From Mesorhizobium sp. (GTDB taxonomy: Bacteria; Pseudomonadota; Alphaproteobacteria; Rhizobiales; Rhizobiaceae): 45,509 nt of DNA. The notes under the pieces are model-generated. The model did no database searches, was not told the DNA's origin, and saw only the letters and a program-made list of their open reading frames with translations. The number at the start of each line of letters is the position of its first letter. The first letter of the stretch is position 1. This document shows positions 1 through 6,897 of this stretch, piece by piece. A program made the translations under genes and the position numbers. The stretch covers positions 304,206 to 349,714 of the forward strand of contig JAPUFC010000097.1 in the NCBI GenBank assembly GCA_027492275.1, written 5' to 3'.

Positions 1-1
1 C

Positions 2-412
2 TCCGTCGCGGAGGTCTGCTTTCTGTCGAGCTTCGTCGCCGTCTGGCGCCAGGCGCCGCGCTTCGACCCCGCGCGAGGCCGGGCGCGGGCGTGGCTTTCG
101 ACCATCGTGCGCAACCGCGCCCTGAACGTGATCCGCGACGGCGGGCGGCTGGATTTCGCGGACGAGAACACGCTGGCCGAGTATCGGAACCGCGCCGACG
201 AGGCCGAGGCCGCGTTCGACATGCTTGGCGAAGGCGAAGCGCTCAAGCGATGTCTGGACAGCCTGGAACCGCTCCGCCGCCGCTCCATCCTGCTCTCTTA
301 CGTCGTCGGCTATTCACATGGCGAGATCGCATCGGAACTCACGGTTCCGGTGGGGACGGTCAAGGCCTGGATCAGGCGCGGCGTGGTCGCGCTTCAGGAG
401 TGCCTGTCATGA
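2..412 (+). CDS. ECF-type RNA polymerase sigma factor, 5' end missing
   Basis: The frame is open from the first bases of the window, so the true start lies upstream. The visible part begins in sigma region 2 (FDPARGRARAWLSTIVRN, the conserved core-binding and -10 recognition helix). It ends in a region 4 helix-turn-helix (YSHGEIASELTVPVGTVKAWIRR) that would read the -35 element. There is no long spacer between the regions, as in ECF (group 4) factors. The stop codon overlaps the ATG of the next gene (ATGA), which encodes an RskA-like anti-sigma factor. This is the usual sigma/anti-sigma operon in which the membrane partner holds the sigma factor inactive. The signal it responds to cannot be read from the sequence. 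Confidence 0.9.
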   Translation, partial: SVAEVCFLSSFVAVWRQAPRFDPARGRARAWLSTIVRNRALNVIRDGGRLDFADENTLAEYRNRADEAEAAFDMLGEGEALKRCLDSLEPLRRRSILLSYVVGYSHGEIASELTVPVGTVKAWIRRGVVALQECLS

Positions 413-1131
413 GCGATGCCGCCGAAAGGCTTGCGCGAGCCGGCGATCATGTCCTGGGCCTGCTGGACGAAGCCGAGACGGCCCGGATCGAGGCCGATAT
501 GCGAACCGACCCTCTGTTGCGCGAAGCGGTTGACGCTTTCGCTGCGCGAATGGCGGCGCTGGACATGACTGCGCGGCCGGAGGCGGTTGCAGCCGGCATG
601 TGGGAGCGCATCGCCGCACGGATCGCGGAGACCGCACAGGAACCAGCCGTCGACACCGGGCGCGTCTTGGCTTTTCCGGCGGCGAAGGCACGCGGCCGCC
701 TGGGCGGCCGTCTTGCGCTTGCCGCGTCGCTGGCGGCGGCGCTCGGCGTCGGCTATCTCGGCGGATGGCTGACCGCGAGGCCGCCCGCTGCCCCGGTCGT
801 GGTGGTGATTCTCGATACGCCGCAGAACACGCCGGGCGCCGTTTTCGAGGCCTATGCCGACAACAGCGTCCGCATCCTGCCCCTTGAGGACTTCGCCGTG
901 CCCGCCGGCAAGATCATGCAGGTCTGGACGCTCTACGACCAAGCCGTCGGTCCGGTCTCGCTGGGAACCCTGGCGCGATCGGAAGTCGTCGTTCTTGGCG
1001 GACGTTCCTTGCCCGCGCCGGAGGCTGAGCAACTCTATGAAATTACGCTGGAGCCCGCGCCGGGATCACCCACCGGCAAACCGACCGGACCAATCCTCGT
1101 CAAGGGCTTCGCCAAGCGCCCGCCGGTCTGA
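409..1131 (+). CDS. RskA-like membrane anti-sigma factor
   Basis: A 240-residue protein whose ATG overlaps the sigma-factor stop by four bases, so the pair is probably translationally coupled. Residues 1-75 form a cytoplasmic anti-sigma-like domain. I see no HxxxCxxC zinc motif in it, so it is not a ZAS-type domain. One membrane helix lies at about 102-121. The rest is a periplasmic RskA C-terminal domain ending in the typical PTGKPTGPI segment (about 221-229). It should bind the upstream sigma factor and release it on an envelope or oxidative signal, perhaps by regulated proteolysis as known for RskA; that mechanism is inferred from the family. The frame is open upstream to 91, but the overlap supports the start at 409. 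Confidence 0.85.
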   Translation: MSDAAERLARAGDHVLGLLDEAETARIEADMRTDPLLREAVDAFAARMAALDMTARPEAVAAGMWERIAARIAETAQEPAVDTGRVLAFPAAKARGRLGGRLALAASLAAALGVGYLGGWLTARPPAAPVVVVILDTPQNTPGAVFEAYADNSVRILPLEDFAVPAGKIMQVWTLYDQAVGPVSLGTLARSEVVVLGGRSLPAPEAEQLYEITLEPAPGSPTGKPTGPILVKGFAKRPPV

Positions 1132-1149
1132 TCGCAGGCGGGAGACGAT

Positions 1150-1177
1150 AAAAAGGCGGCACAAAGGCCGCCTTTTT
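1150..1177. terminator. Bidirectional intrinsic terminator
   Basis: A perfect 11-bp inverted repeat (AAAAAGGCGGC / GCCGCCTTTTT) with a 6-base loop sits between the convergent anti-sigma gene and glnII. The A-run on one side and T-run on the other make it work as a stem plus U-tract in both directions. Confidence 0.85.
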
Positions 1178-1197
1178 AATTCAGATCAAGAAATCGT

Positions 1198-2238
1198 CTA
1201 CGCGGCAGCCTTCTTGAAAGCCTCGGTCGGCACTTCCGAGATCGTCTTCAGCACCTGCGAGGCGATCTGGTAGGGGTCGCCCTGGCTGTTGGGGCGGCGG
1301 TCTTCCAGATAGCCCTTGTAGCCGTTGTTGACGAAGGAATGCGGCACGCGGATCGACGCGCCGCGATCGGCCACGCCGTAGGAGAACCTGTTCCACGGCG
1401 CGGTCTCGTGCTTGCCGGTCAGGCGCTTGTCGTTGTCCGGGCCGTAGACGGCGATGTGGTCCATCAGGTTCTTGTCGAACTGCGCCATCAGCGCCTCGAA
1501 ATAGCCCTTGCCGCCGACTTCACGCATGAACCTGGTCGAGAAGTTGCAATGCATGCCCGAGCCGTTCCAGTCGGTGTCGCCGAGCGGCTTGCAGTGGAAC
1601 TCGATGTCGATGCCGTACTGCTCGCACAGGCGCAGCAGCAGGTAGCGCGCCATCCAGATCTGGTCGGCGGCCTTCCTGGAGCCCTTGCCGAAAATCTGGA
1701 ATTCCCACTGGCCCTTGGCCACTTCGGCGTTGATGCCTTCATGGTTGATGCCGGCGGCGAGGCAGAGGTCGAGATGCTCCTCGACCAGCTTGCGCGCGAT
1801 GTCGCCGACGTTCCTGTAGCCGACGCCGGTGTAGTACGGACCCTGCGGGGCCGGGTAGCCGATGGTCGGGAAGCCGAGCGGGCGGCCGTCCTTGTAGAAG
1901 AAATATTCCTGCTCGAAGCCGAACCACGCGTCCTCGTCGTCGAGGATGGTGGCGCGCTTGTTGGAGCTGTGCGGCGTCACGCCGTCCGGCATCATCACCT
2001 CGCACATGACGAGCACGCCGTTGGTGCGCGCCGGGTCCGGATAGAGGGCGACCGGCTTCAGCACGCAGTCGGACGAGTGGCCTTCGGCCTGCATGGTCGA
2101 GGAGCCGTCGAAGCCCCACAGCGGAAGCTGATCGAGCGTCGGAAACGCGGCGAATTCCTTGATCTGGGTCTTGCCGCGCAGGTTCGGCGTCGGCGTGTAG
2201 CCATCAAGCCAAATGTATTCGAGCTTGTATTTCGTCAT
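1198..2238 (-). CDS. glnII: Glutamine synthetase II (eukaryote-type GSII)
   Basis: Makes glutamine from glutamate, ammonia and ATP in the cytoplasm. At 346 residues it matches the short GSII family of rhizobia and eukaryotes rather than the ~470-residue GSI. Visible motifs are the active-site segment WFGFEQEYFF (105-114), the ATP/metal segment NGSGMHCN (225-232) and RRPNSQGDPY (about 314-323). GSII lacks the adenylylation loop of GSI, so control is expected at transcription. The frame runs on upstream to 2469, but homology begins at MTKYKLEYIW and a GAGAGG ribosome site precedes that ATG. A sigma-54 promoter lies about 77 bases upstream, fitting NtrC activation when nitrogen is short. Confidence 0.96.
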   Translation of the reverse strand: MTKYKLEYIWLDGYTPTPNLRGKTQIKEFAAFPTLDQLPLWGFDGSSTMQAEGHSSDCVLKPVALYPDPARTNGVLVMCEVMMPDGVTPHSSNKRATILDDEDAWFGFEQEYFFYKDGRPLGFPTIGYPAPQGPYYTGVGYRNVGDIARKLVEEHLDLCLAAGINHEGINAEVAKGQWEFQIFGKGSRKAADQIWMARYLLLRLCEQYGIDIEFHCKPLGDTDWNGSGMHCNFSTRFMREVGGKGYFEALMAQFDKNLMDHIAVYGPDNDKRLTGKHETAPWNRFSYGVADRGASIRVPHSFVNNGYKGYLEDRRPNSQGDPYQIASQVLKTISEVPTEAFKKAAA

Positions 2239-2314
2239 TCCGGCCTCTCGTTGCAAAGCGCGCCCGCCGGGCGCGGAATGCGTCGGACTCGACGCCCGAC
2301 ACTCACGGGCGGTG

Positions 2315-2331
2315 AAGCAAGCCGCATGCCA
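2315..2331 (-). promoter_or_regulatory. Sigma-54 (RpoN) promoter of glnII
   Basis: Read on the minus strand the sequence is TGGCATGCGGCTTGCTT. It has the invariant GG and GC of the -24/-12 elements exactly 10 bases apart and differs little from the consensus TGGCACG-N4-TTGCT. It points at glnII and would start transcription near position 2305, giving a leader of about 65-70 bases. NtrC, the expected activator, is encoded in this window. Confidence 0.8.
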
Positions 2332-2538
2332 CTTTCGCATGGCTTTGGGCGGGAAGCCGTTCGAATGCGGCGAATGACCCGAAATGCAACCAAAAGACAG
2401 GGCGAGGATTCTGCACAAGGGCGCGGCTGCAATGCCGCGCCGCTCAAAACGGAGGCGCGGACGGCCCAAGGTCGAGCGGGAGAAGATGAATTTTATGTCC
2501 GAGCCGCAAGCAGAGTATAATTCTGATCAAAATTTAGG

Positions 2539-2554
2539 CAAAACATGTGTTTTG
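2539..2554. promoter_or_regulatory. Perfect inverted repeat, possible operator
   Basis: CAAAACA and TGTTTTG arms of 7 bp are separated by TG. The repeat lies 82 bases before the start of the small DUF2735-like gene and about 300 bases before glnII. There is no T-run after it, so an operator is more likely than a terminator. The binding protein is unknown. Confidence 0.35.
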
Positions 2555-2636
2555 AAATGATTGTTGCACAAACCGTTCGCAGTCCCTATCTTTTCTCTAC
2601 ATGATTTGCCTAGAGCGGCAAAATAGGACAGAAGAG

Positions 2637-2831
2637 ATGACCAATAATTTCAGCCAGAGATCGGCAAGGATTTACGAATTCAAGCCTCGCGGGCGGTCGC
2701 AAAGTACAGCCAGGCCGGAACGCTCCGGCGCGGTCGTCCAGCTCGCGCCGAGACGTGCGCCGCAGGTCGATTTCGATGCCTGGTATCATCAGGAGGCGCT
2801 TCGCGAGGCGGACAGCGCGACGAAGCAGTAG
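2637..2831 (+). CDS. Small DUF2735-like protein
   Basis: A 64-residue basic protein starting MTNNFSQRSARIYEF and ending with a WYHQEALREAD segment. The start motif (a few polar residues, then SARIY-F) and the late WYH-EA motif are what I recall of DUF2735, a small family found in Hyphomicrobiales, often near glutamine synthetase II. I assign the family from memory of this pattern. No signal peptide or membrane helix is visible. The open frame begins at 2601, but the ATG at 2637 fits the family start and has AGGACAGAAG just before it. It is divergent from glnII, so a role linked to nitrogen status is plausible but unproven. Confidence 0.7.
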   Translation: MTNNFSQRSARIYEFKPRGRSQSTARPERSGAVVQLAPRRAPQVDFDAWYHQEALREADSATKQ

Positions 2832-2860
2832 CACGCGGGACGCGGCCGCCTTTGCGGTCG

Positions 2861-4234
2861 TCAGTGCCTGCCGGCGAGGCGGGTTTCGATCTCGGCCCTG
2901 GACGACGCGGTGACCTTCATGGTCAGCGAGACTCCGCCGTCCTCGCGGTCCTTCCGGGCGACGACGTCGCCGTTCTGGTAGAGCCAGTCGATCAGCCGCA
3001 ACTGATCGGGGCGCAGGCTCACCGCCATCGTTTCCAGCGCCCCCGACAGCCTTTCCTCGATCAGCGCGGCCAGCGCGCCGATACCTTCGCCGGTCACGGC
3101 CGAGATGGCCACCGCCGGCGCAGCGGCCTCCGCCAGCAGCCGCTGTCGGTTGGCCTCGTCCAGCAGGTCGATCTTGTTCCAGACTTCCAGCACGTGCTGC
3201 CGGTCGGCCGCGTCGACGCCGAGATCGGCCAGGATGGCCTCGACGTCCTCGGCCTGCGCGGCCGTGTCGGGATCGGAAATGTCGCGCAGATGGATGACGA
3301 GATCCGCCTCGACCACCTCCTCCAGCGTCGCGCGGAAGGCGGCGACGAGATGCGTCGGCAGGTCCGAGATGAAGCCGACGGTATCGGACAGGATGATCGG
3401 CGTGCCGTGCGGCAAGCGCACGCGCCTGAGCGTCGGGTCGAGCGTCGCGAACAGCATGTCCTCGGCCAGAACCCCGGCCCCGGTCAGCCTGTTGAACAAG
3501 GTGGATTTGCCCGCATTGGTGTAGCCGACGATGGCGACGACGGGGAACGGCACCTTGCGGCGCTTGGCGCGGTGCAGCTCGCGGGTGCGCTTCACCGTCT
3601 CCAGCTCGCGCTTGAGCTTGACGATCTTGTCCTGGAGGATGCGCCTGTCGGCCTCGATCTGGGTTTCGCCGGGGCCGCCGAGAAAGCCGGAGCCGCCGCG
3701 CTGACGCTCCAGATGCGTCCACGACCGAACCAGCCGGCCCTTCTGGTAGGTCAGATGGGCGAGCTCCACCTGCAGCGCGCCTTCCTTGGTGCGCGCGCGG
3801 CGGCCGAAGATTTCGAGGATCAGCCCGGTGCGGTCGAGAACCTTGGCCTTGAGCGCCGTCTCGAGATTGCGCTGCTGGACCGGGGTCAGGGGATGGTCGA
3901 CGATGACCAGCTCCGCCGAGGTCTCCGCGACCAGCGCGGCGATCTCATCGACCTTGCCAGTTCCGAGCAGCGTGGCCGGCCGCGGATCGTTCACAGGAAC
4001 GACGCGGGCATCCGTGATGTCGAGATCGATGGCCAGCGCCAGCCCGACGGCCTCCTCGCGGCGGGCGTCGGCCGAGCGCGACAGCCGCGCGCGGCCATGG
4101 CCTTCGCCGTCCTGCCGGTGCGGCGAGGCAAGGATCGGGACGACGACGACCGCGCGGGTCCGTTTCGCACGGCGATCGACCCCGCCGGCCGCCTTGCCGG
4201 CCCTGCCCTCGCCCGCTTCGTCCTGTCTCGCCAA
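2861..4234 (-). CDS. hflX: Ribosome-associated GTPase HflX
   Basis: A GTPase that binds the large ribosomal subunit and helps split or rescue stalled ribosomes. The 457-residue protein has an HflX N-terminal domain (about 60-170), the glycine-rich signature around 180-194 (GGSGFLGGPGETQIE), a coiled segment at 197-225, then the G domain: G1 GYTNAGKST (237-245), G3 DTVGF (284-288) and G4 NKID (353-356). The first ~45 residues are basic and low in complexity. The reading frame starts with TTG directly after the hfq TAA, with GGAAG inside the hfq end as a possible ribosome site. This suggests translation coupled to hfq, the usual gene pair; a start further in is possible. Confidence 0.95.
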   Translation of the reverse strand: MARQDEAGEGRAGKAAGGVDRRAKRTRAVVVVPILASPHRQDGEGHGRARLSRSADARREEAVGLALAIDLDITDARVVPVNDPRPATLLGTGKVDEIAALVAETSAELVIVDHPLTPVQQRNLETALKAKVLDRTGLILEIFGRRARTKEGALQVELAHLTYQKGRLVRSWTHLERQRGGSGFLGGPGETQIEADRRILQDKIVKLKRELETVKRTRELHRAKRRKVPFPVVAIVGYTNAGKSTLFNRLTGAGVLAEDMLFATLDPTLRRVRLPHGTPIILSDTVGFISDLPTHLVAAFRATLEEVVEADLVIHLRDISDPDTAAQAEDVEAILADLGVDAADRQHVLEVWNKIDLLDEANRQRLLAEAAAPAVAISAVTGEGIGALAALIEERLSGALETMAVSLRPDQLRLIDWLYQNGDVVARKDREDGGVSLTMKVTASSRAEIETRLAGRH

Positions 4235-4477
4235 TTAGGCCTGACCGTCTTCCGGATCGAACATCTGCACGGGCTGGCTCGGCATGATCGTCGAGATGGC
4301 GTGCTTGTAGACGAGCTGCGAATGTCCGTCCCGGCGCAGCAGGACGCAGAAATTGTCGAACGAGGTCACGACGCCGGTCAGCTTGACGCCGTTGATCAGG
4401 AATATGGTGAGAGGATTCTTGGTTTTGCGGACCGAATTGAGAAACAGGTCCTGAAGGTTCTGCGCGCGTTCCGCCAT
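4235..4477 (-). CDS. hfq: RNA chaperone Hfq
   Basis: An 80-residue Sm-like protein that forms a hexameric ring and pairs small RNAs with mRNAs. Residues 9-65 carry the Sm1 motif ([20 protein letters not shown]...) and the Sm2 motif YKHAIST (57-63). The length is usual for alphaproteobacteria, which have a short C-terminal tail. The frame extends upstream to 4555, but [10 protein letters not shown] is the family start, with GGAAG 10-15 bases before it. hflX follows without a gap. In this group Hfq influences nitrogen-related regulation, in keeping with its place beside the ntr genes. Confidence 0.97.
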   Translation of the reverse strand: MAERAQNLQDLFLNSVRKTKNPLTIFLINGVKLTGVVTSFDNFCVLLRRDGHSQLVYKHAISTIMPSQPVQMFDPEDGQA

Positions 4478-4608
4478 TTTTCTTTTCTTCCGCCGGCCCG
4501 TCAAAAAATCGACCGGCAGCGCGCCTCGTTTCGCGGGCGCCTGCCAAGCACACAAGTCCTGACGCTTCCGGGCCGCATCGCCAAGAGCCTGTACCGATCA
4601 AGCGGTTA

Positions 4609-5472
4609 TCAGCACGGCCTCTTTTCTGCAACGTCAAAAAATGCCTGACGCAGCGTGAGCGCGACCGTGCCGGGATGGCCGTTCGCCACCGGCGCGCCGT
4701 CGATGGCGACGATGGGCATGACCACCGTCGTCGCGGAGGTGAGGAAGGCCTCGCGGGCGGCCTTGGCTTCCTCGACGGTGAAATCACGCTCCTCCACCGT
4801 CATGCCCAGCTTTTCGGCGACGTCGAGCAGCGTGGTGCGCGTGACGCCGCGCAGGATGCCGCTATCCGCCTGCCGGGTGACCAGCCTGCCGTCCTTCGTC
4901 ACGATCCAGGCGTTGGTGGAGGCCCCTTCCTTCACCGTGCCGTCGGCGTCGATGAACCAGGCCTCGAACGCCCCGGCCTCCTTCGCCTTCTGCTTGGCGA
5001 ACACGTTGGCCAGCAGGCCGACCGTCTTGATGTCGACGCGCTCCCAGCGGTTTTCCGGCACGGTGATCACCTTCACGCCGCTGTCGGCGCGGCGCACGCC
5101 CGCTGCGGGATCGACGCGCTTGGCCGTGATCACCACGGCGGGCGGCGTGCCCTCGCCGGGAAAGACGTGGTCGCGGGGCGCGACGCCGCGCGTCACCTGG
5201 AGATAGACGAGCCCGTCATGGACGAGGTTGCGGCGGATCACCTCGCCCATCACGAGCTCCAGCGCCTTGCGCGCCATGGGCCAGCGGATACGCATCTCGC
5301 CGAGCGAGCGGTCCAGCCGGTCGAGATGGCGCTTCATGTCGACGATATGGCCCCGCGCCACCTCGCAGACCTCGTAGACCCCGTCGGCGAACTGGTATCC
5401 GCGATCCTCGACATGGACGGCCGCTTCCGCGTGCGGGACATAGCGACCGTTGACATAGGCGATGCGTGGCAT
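4609..5472 (-). CDS. dat: D-amino-acid transaminase (class IV PLP enzyme)
   Basis: A 287-residue class IV aminotransferase. It has the N-terminal DRGYQFADGVYEV motif (23-35), the PLP lysine in VDIKTV (Lys149) and the phosphate-binding EGASTNAW segment (about 187-194). These place it in the D-alanine/branched-chain aminotransferase fold. The DRGYQFADGVYE form and the genome position between trkA and hfq fit the Dat subgroup, which moves amino groups between D-amino acids and 2-oxo acids. A branched-chain specificity cannot be excluded from sequence alone. It lies 18 bases after trkA and is probably cotranscribed. Confidence 0.85.
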   Translation of the reverse strand: MPRIAYVNGRYVPHAEAAVHVEDRGYQFADGVYEVCEVARGHIVDMKRHLDRLDRSLGEMRIRWPMARKALELVMGEVIRRNLVHDGLVYLQVTRGVAPRDHVFPGEGTPPAVVITAKRVDPAAGVRRADSGVKVITVPENRWERVDIKTVGLLANVFAKQKAKEAGAFEAWFIDADGTVKEGASTNAWIVTKDGRLVTRQADSGILRGVTRTTLLDVAEKLGMTVEERDFTVEEAKAAREAFLTSATTVVMPIVAIDGAPVANGHPGTVALTLRQAFFDVAEKRPC

Positions 5473-5490
5473 GGTGTCCTCTCGGTGAAA

Positions 5491-6867
5491 TCAGAAGAAT
5501 TCGAGGCTGACGCGGAACATCTGCTCGACCTGCTTCACGGCCTCGGCGAGCACGAAGATGACGACGCGGTCCTTGGCCTGCACCTTCAGCGAGCCGCTCG
5601 GCCTGATGACCTGGCCGCCGCGATAGATCGCGCCGATGCGCATGCCGGCCGGCAGGTCGAGATCGCGCAATGACGCCCCCACCAGCGGCGAGGTTTCCAG
5701 CGCCTCCGCCTCGATGACCTCGGCCAGCCCGCCCTCGATCGAATGCACGGCGCGGATGCGCCCGCGCCTGACATGCTGGAGCACGCGCGAGATCGTCACG
5801 GTGCTCGGGTTGACATGCGCGTCGATGCCGACCGAGCGCGCGATGCCCTGGAAGGCCGGGTTGTTGATGAGCGCCAGGTTGGCGCGGCAGCCCAGCCGCT
5901 TGGCCATCACCGCGGACAGGATGTTGACCTGGTCGTTGTTGGTCACGGACACCATCAGGTCGGCATCCGCGATGTCGGCCTCGGTCAGCATCTTGCCGTC
6001 CAGCGCGCTGCCGTGCAGCACCACGGAGCGCCGGAGCTGGTCGGCGGCGGCGGCGGCGCGATCGCGCTGCGATTCGATGATCTTCACGCGCGTGCGGCCG
6101 TGCCGCTTCTCGATGGCGTCGGCGACGTAGAGGCCGATATTGCCGCCGCCGGCGATGACGATGCGGGTCGCCTCGGGCTCCTCGTGGCCGAACAGGCCCA
6201 GCGTGCGGCGCACCTGATCGACCGTCGTCACCACATAGGCCAGGTCGCCGACCAGAAGCTGGTCGGCCGAGCGCGGCACGAACAGCTTCCCCGCCCGCGA
6301 CACGCCGACGACGGTGGACGGCAGGTCGGGGAAGAGATCGCTGAGCTGGCCGAGCGGCGTGTTGATGACGGGGCAGTCCTCCAGGCACTCGATGGCCACC
6401 AGCAGGATCTTGTTCTCGGCGAAGCGGACGGCCTCGGTGGCGCCGGGCAGCGTGATGCGGCGCAGCACCATCTCGCCCACCTCGATCTCCGGCGAGATGA
6501 TGACGTCGATCGGCAGGTGGTCGCGCGAGAACAGGTTCTGGTAGTGCGGGCGCAGATAGGCCCTGCTGCGGATGCGGGCGATCTTCATCGGCACGTTGAA
6601 CAGCGCGTGCGCCACCTCGCAGGCGACGATGTTGACCTCGTCGTGGAAGGTGACGGCGATGATCATGTCGGCGTTCTGCGCCCCGGCCGCCTCCAGCACT
6701 TCAGGATACGCGCCGTGGCCGACGAAGCCGCGCACGTCCAGCGAATCGCGCACCGAATGGATCAGCTCCGGCGCCGTGTCGATGACCGACACGTCGTTCT
6801 TCTCGGCCGCCAGCCGCTCGGCTATGCCGTATCCGACCTGGCCGGCCCCGCAGATGATCACGCGCAT
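5491..6867 (-). CDS. trkA: Trk potassium uptake regulatory subunit TrkA
   Basis: A 458-residue peripheral membrane protein that binds NAD(H) or ATP and gates the Trk potassium channel. It has two RCK repeats: an N-terminal Rossmann motif GAGQVGYGIAERLA (residues 7-20) with a TrkA-C domain, then a second Rossmann motif GGGNIGLYVADAIE (about 241-254) and a second TrkA-C domain. The channel subunit TrkH is not in this window. It follows ntrX by 30 bases in the order ntrY-ntrX-trkA typical of alphaproteobacteria, which is why early work linked trkA to the ntr operon. Confidence 0.95.
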   Translation of the reverse strand: MRVIICGAGQVGYGIAERLAAEKNDVSVIDTAPELIHSVRDSLDVRGFVGHGAYPEVLEAAGAQNADMIIAVTFHDEVNIVACEVAHALFNVPMKIARIRSRAYLRPHYQNLFSRDHLPIDVIISPEIEVGEMVLRRITLPGATEAVRFAENKILLVAIECLEDCPVINTPLGQLSDLFPDLPSTVVGVSRAGKLFVPRSADQLLVGDLAYVVTTVDQVRRTLGLFGHEEPEATRIVIAGGGNIGLYVADAIEKRHGRTRVKIIESQRDRAAAAADQLRRSVVLHGSALDGKMLTEADIADADLMVSVTNNDQVNILSAVMAKRLGCRANLALINNPAFQGIARSVGIDAHVNPSTVTISRVLQHVRRGRIRAVHSIEGGLAEVIEAEALETSPLVGASLRDLDLPAGMRIGAIYRGGQVIRPSGSLKVQAKDRVVIFVLAEAVKQVEQMFRVSLEFF

Positions 6868-6897
6868 GGAATCTAGTCCGCTCGCTTGCGCCGCAGA

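Larger units (their letters stand above)
2239..2636. other. 398-bp divergent control region between glnII and the DUF2735-like gene
   Basis: Besides the sigma-54 promoter, the glnII side has two TGCACAA half-sites (2412-2418 and 2565-2571) resembling half of the NtrC enhancer site TGCACCA-N3-TGGTGCA; neither has a good second half. The part at about 2515-2600 is distinctly AT-rich for this genome and contains the inverted repeat CAAAACA-TG-TGTTTTG (2539-2554). An open extension of the glnII frame (2239-2469) has no family resemblance and is not counted as coding. Confidence 0.5.

Noticed and set aside
2239-2469. An N-terminal extension of glutamine synthetase II
   Set aside because: No family resemblance, and the sigma-54 promoter lies within this stretch, downstream of the extended start.
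2852-4648. A 598-codon open frame on the plus strand opposite hflX and hfq
   Set aside because: Same GC-skew shadow effect; HflX and Hfq on the minus strand are unmistakable.
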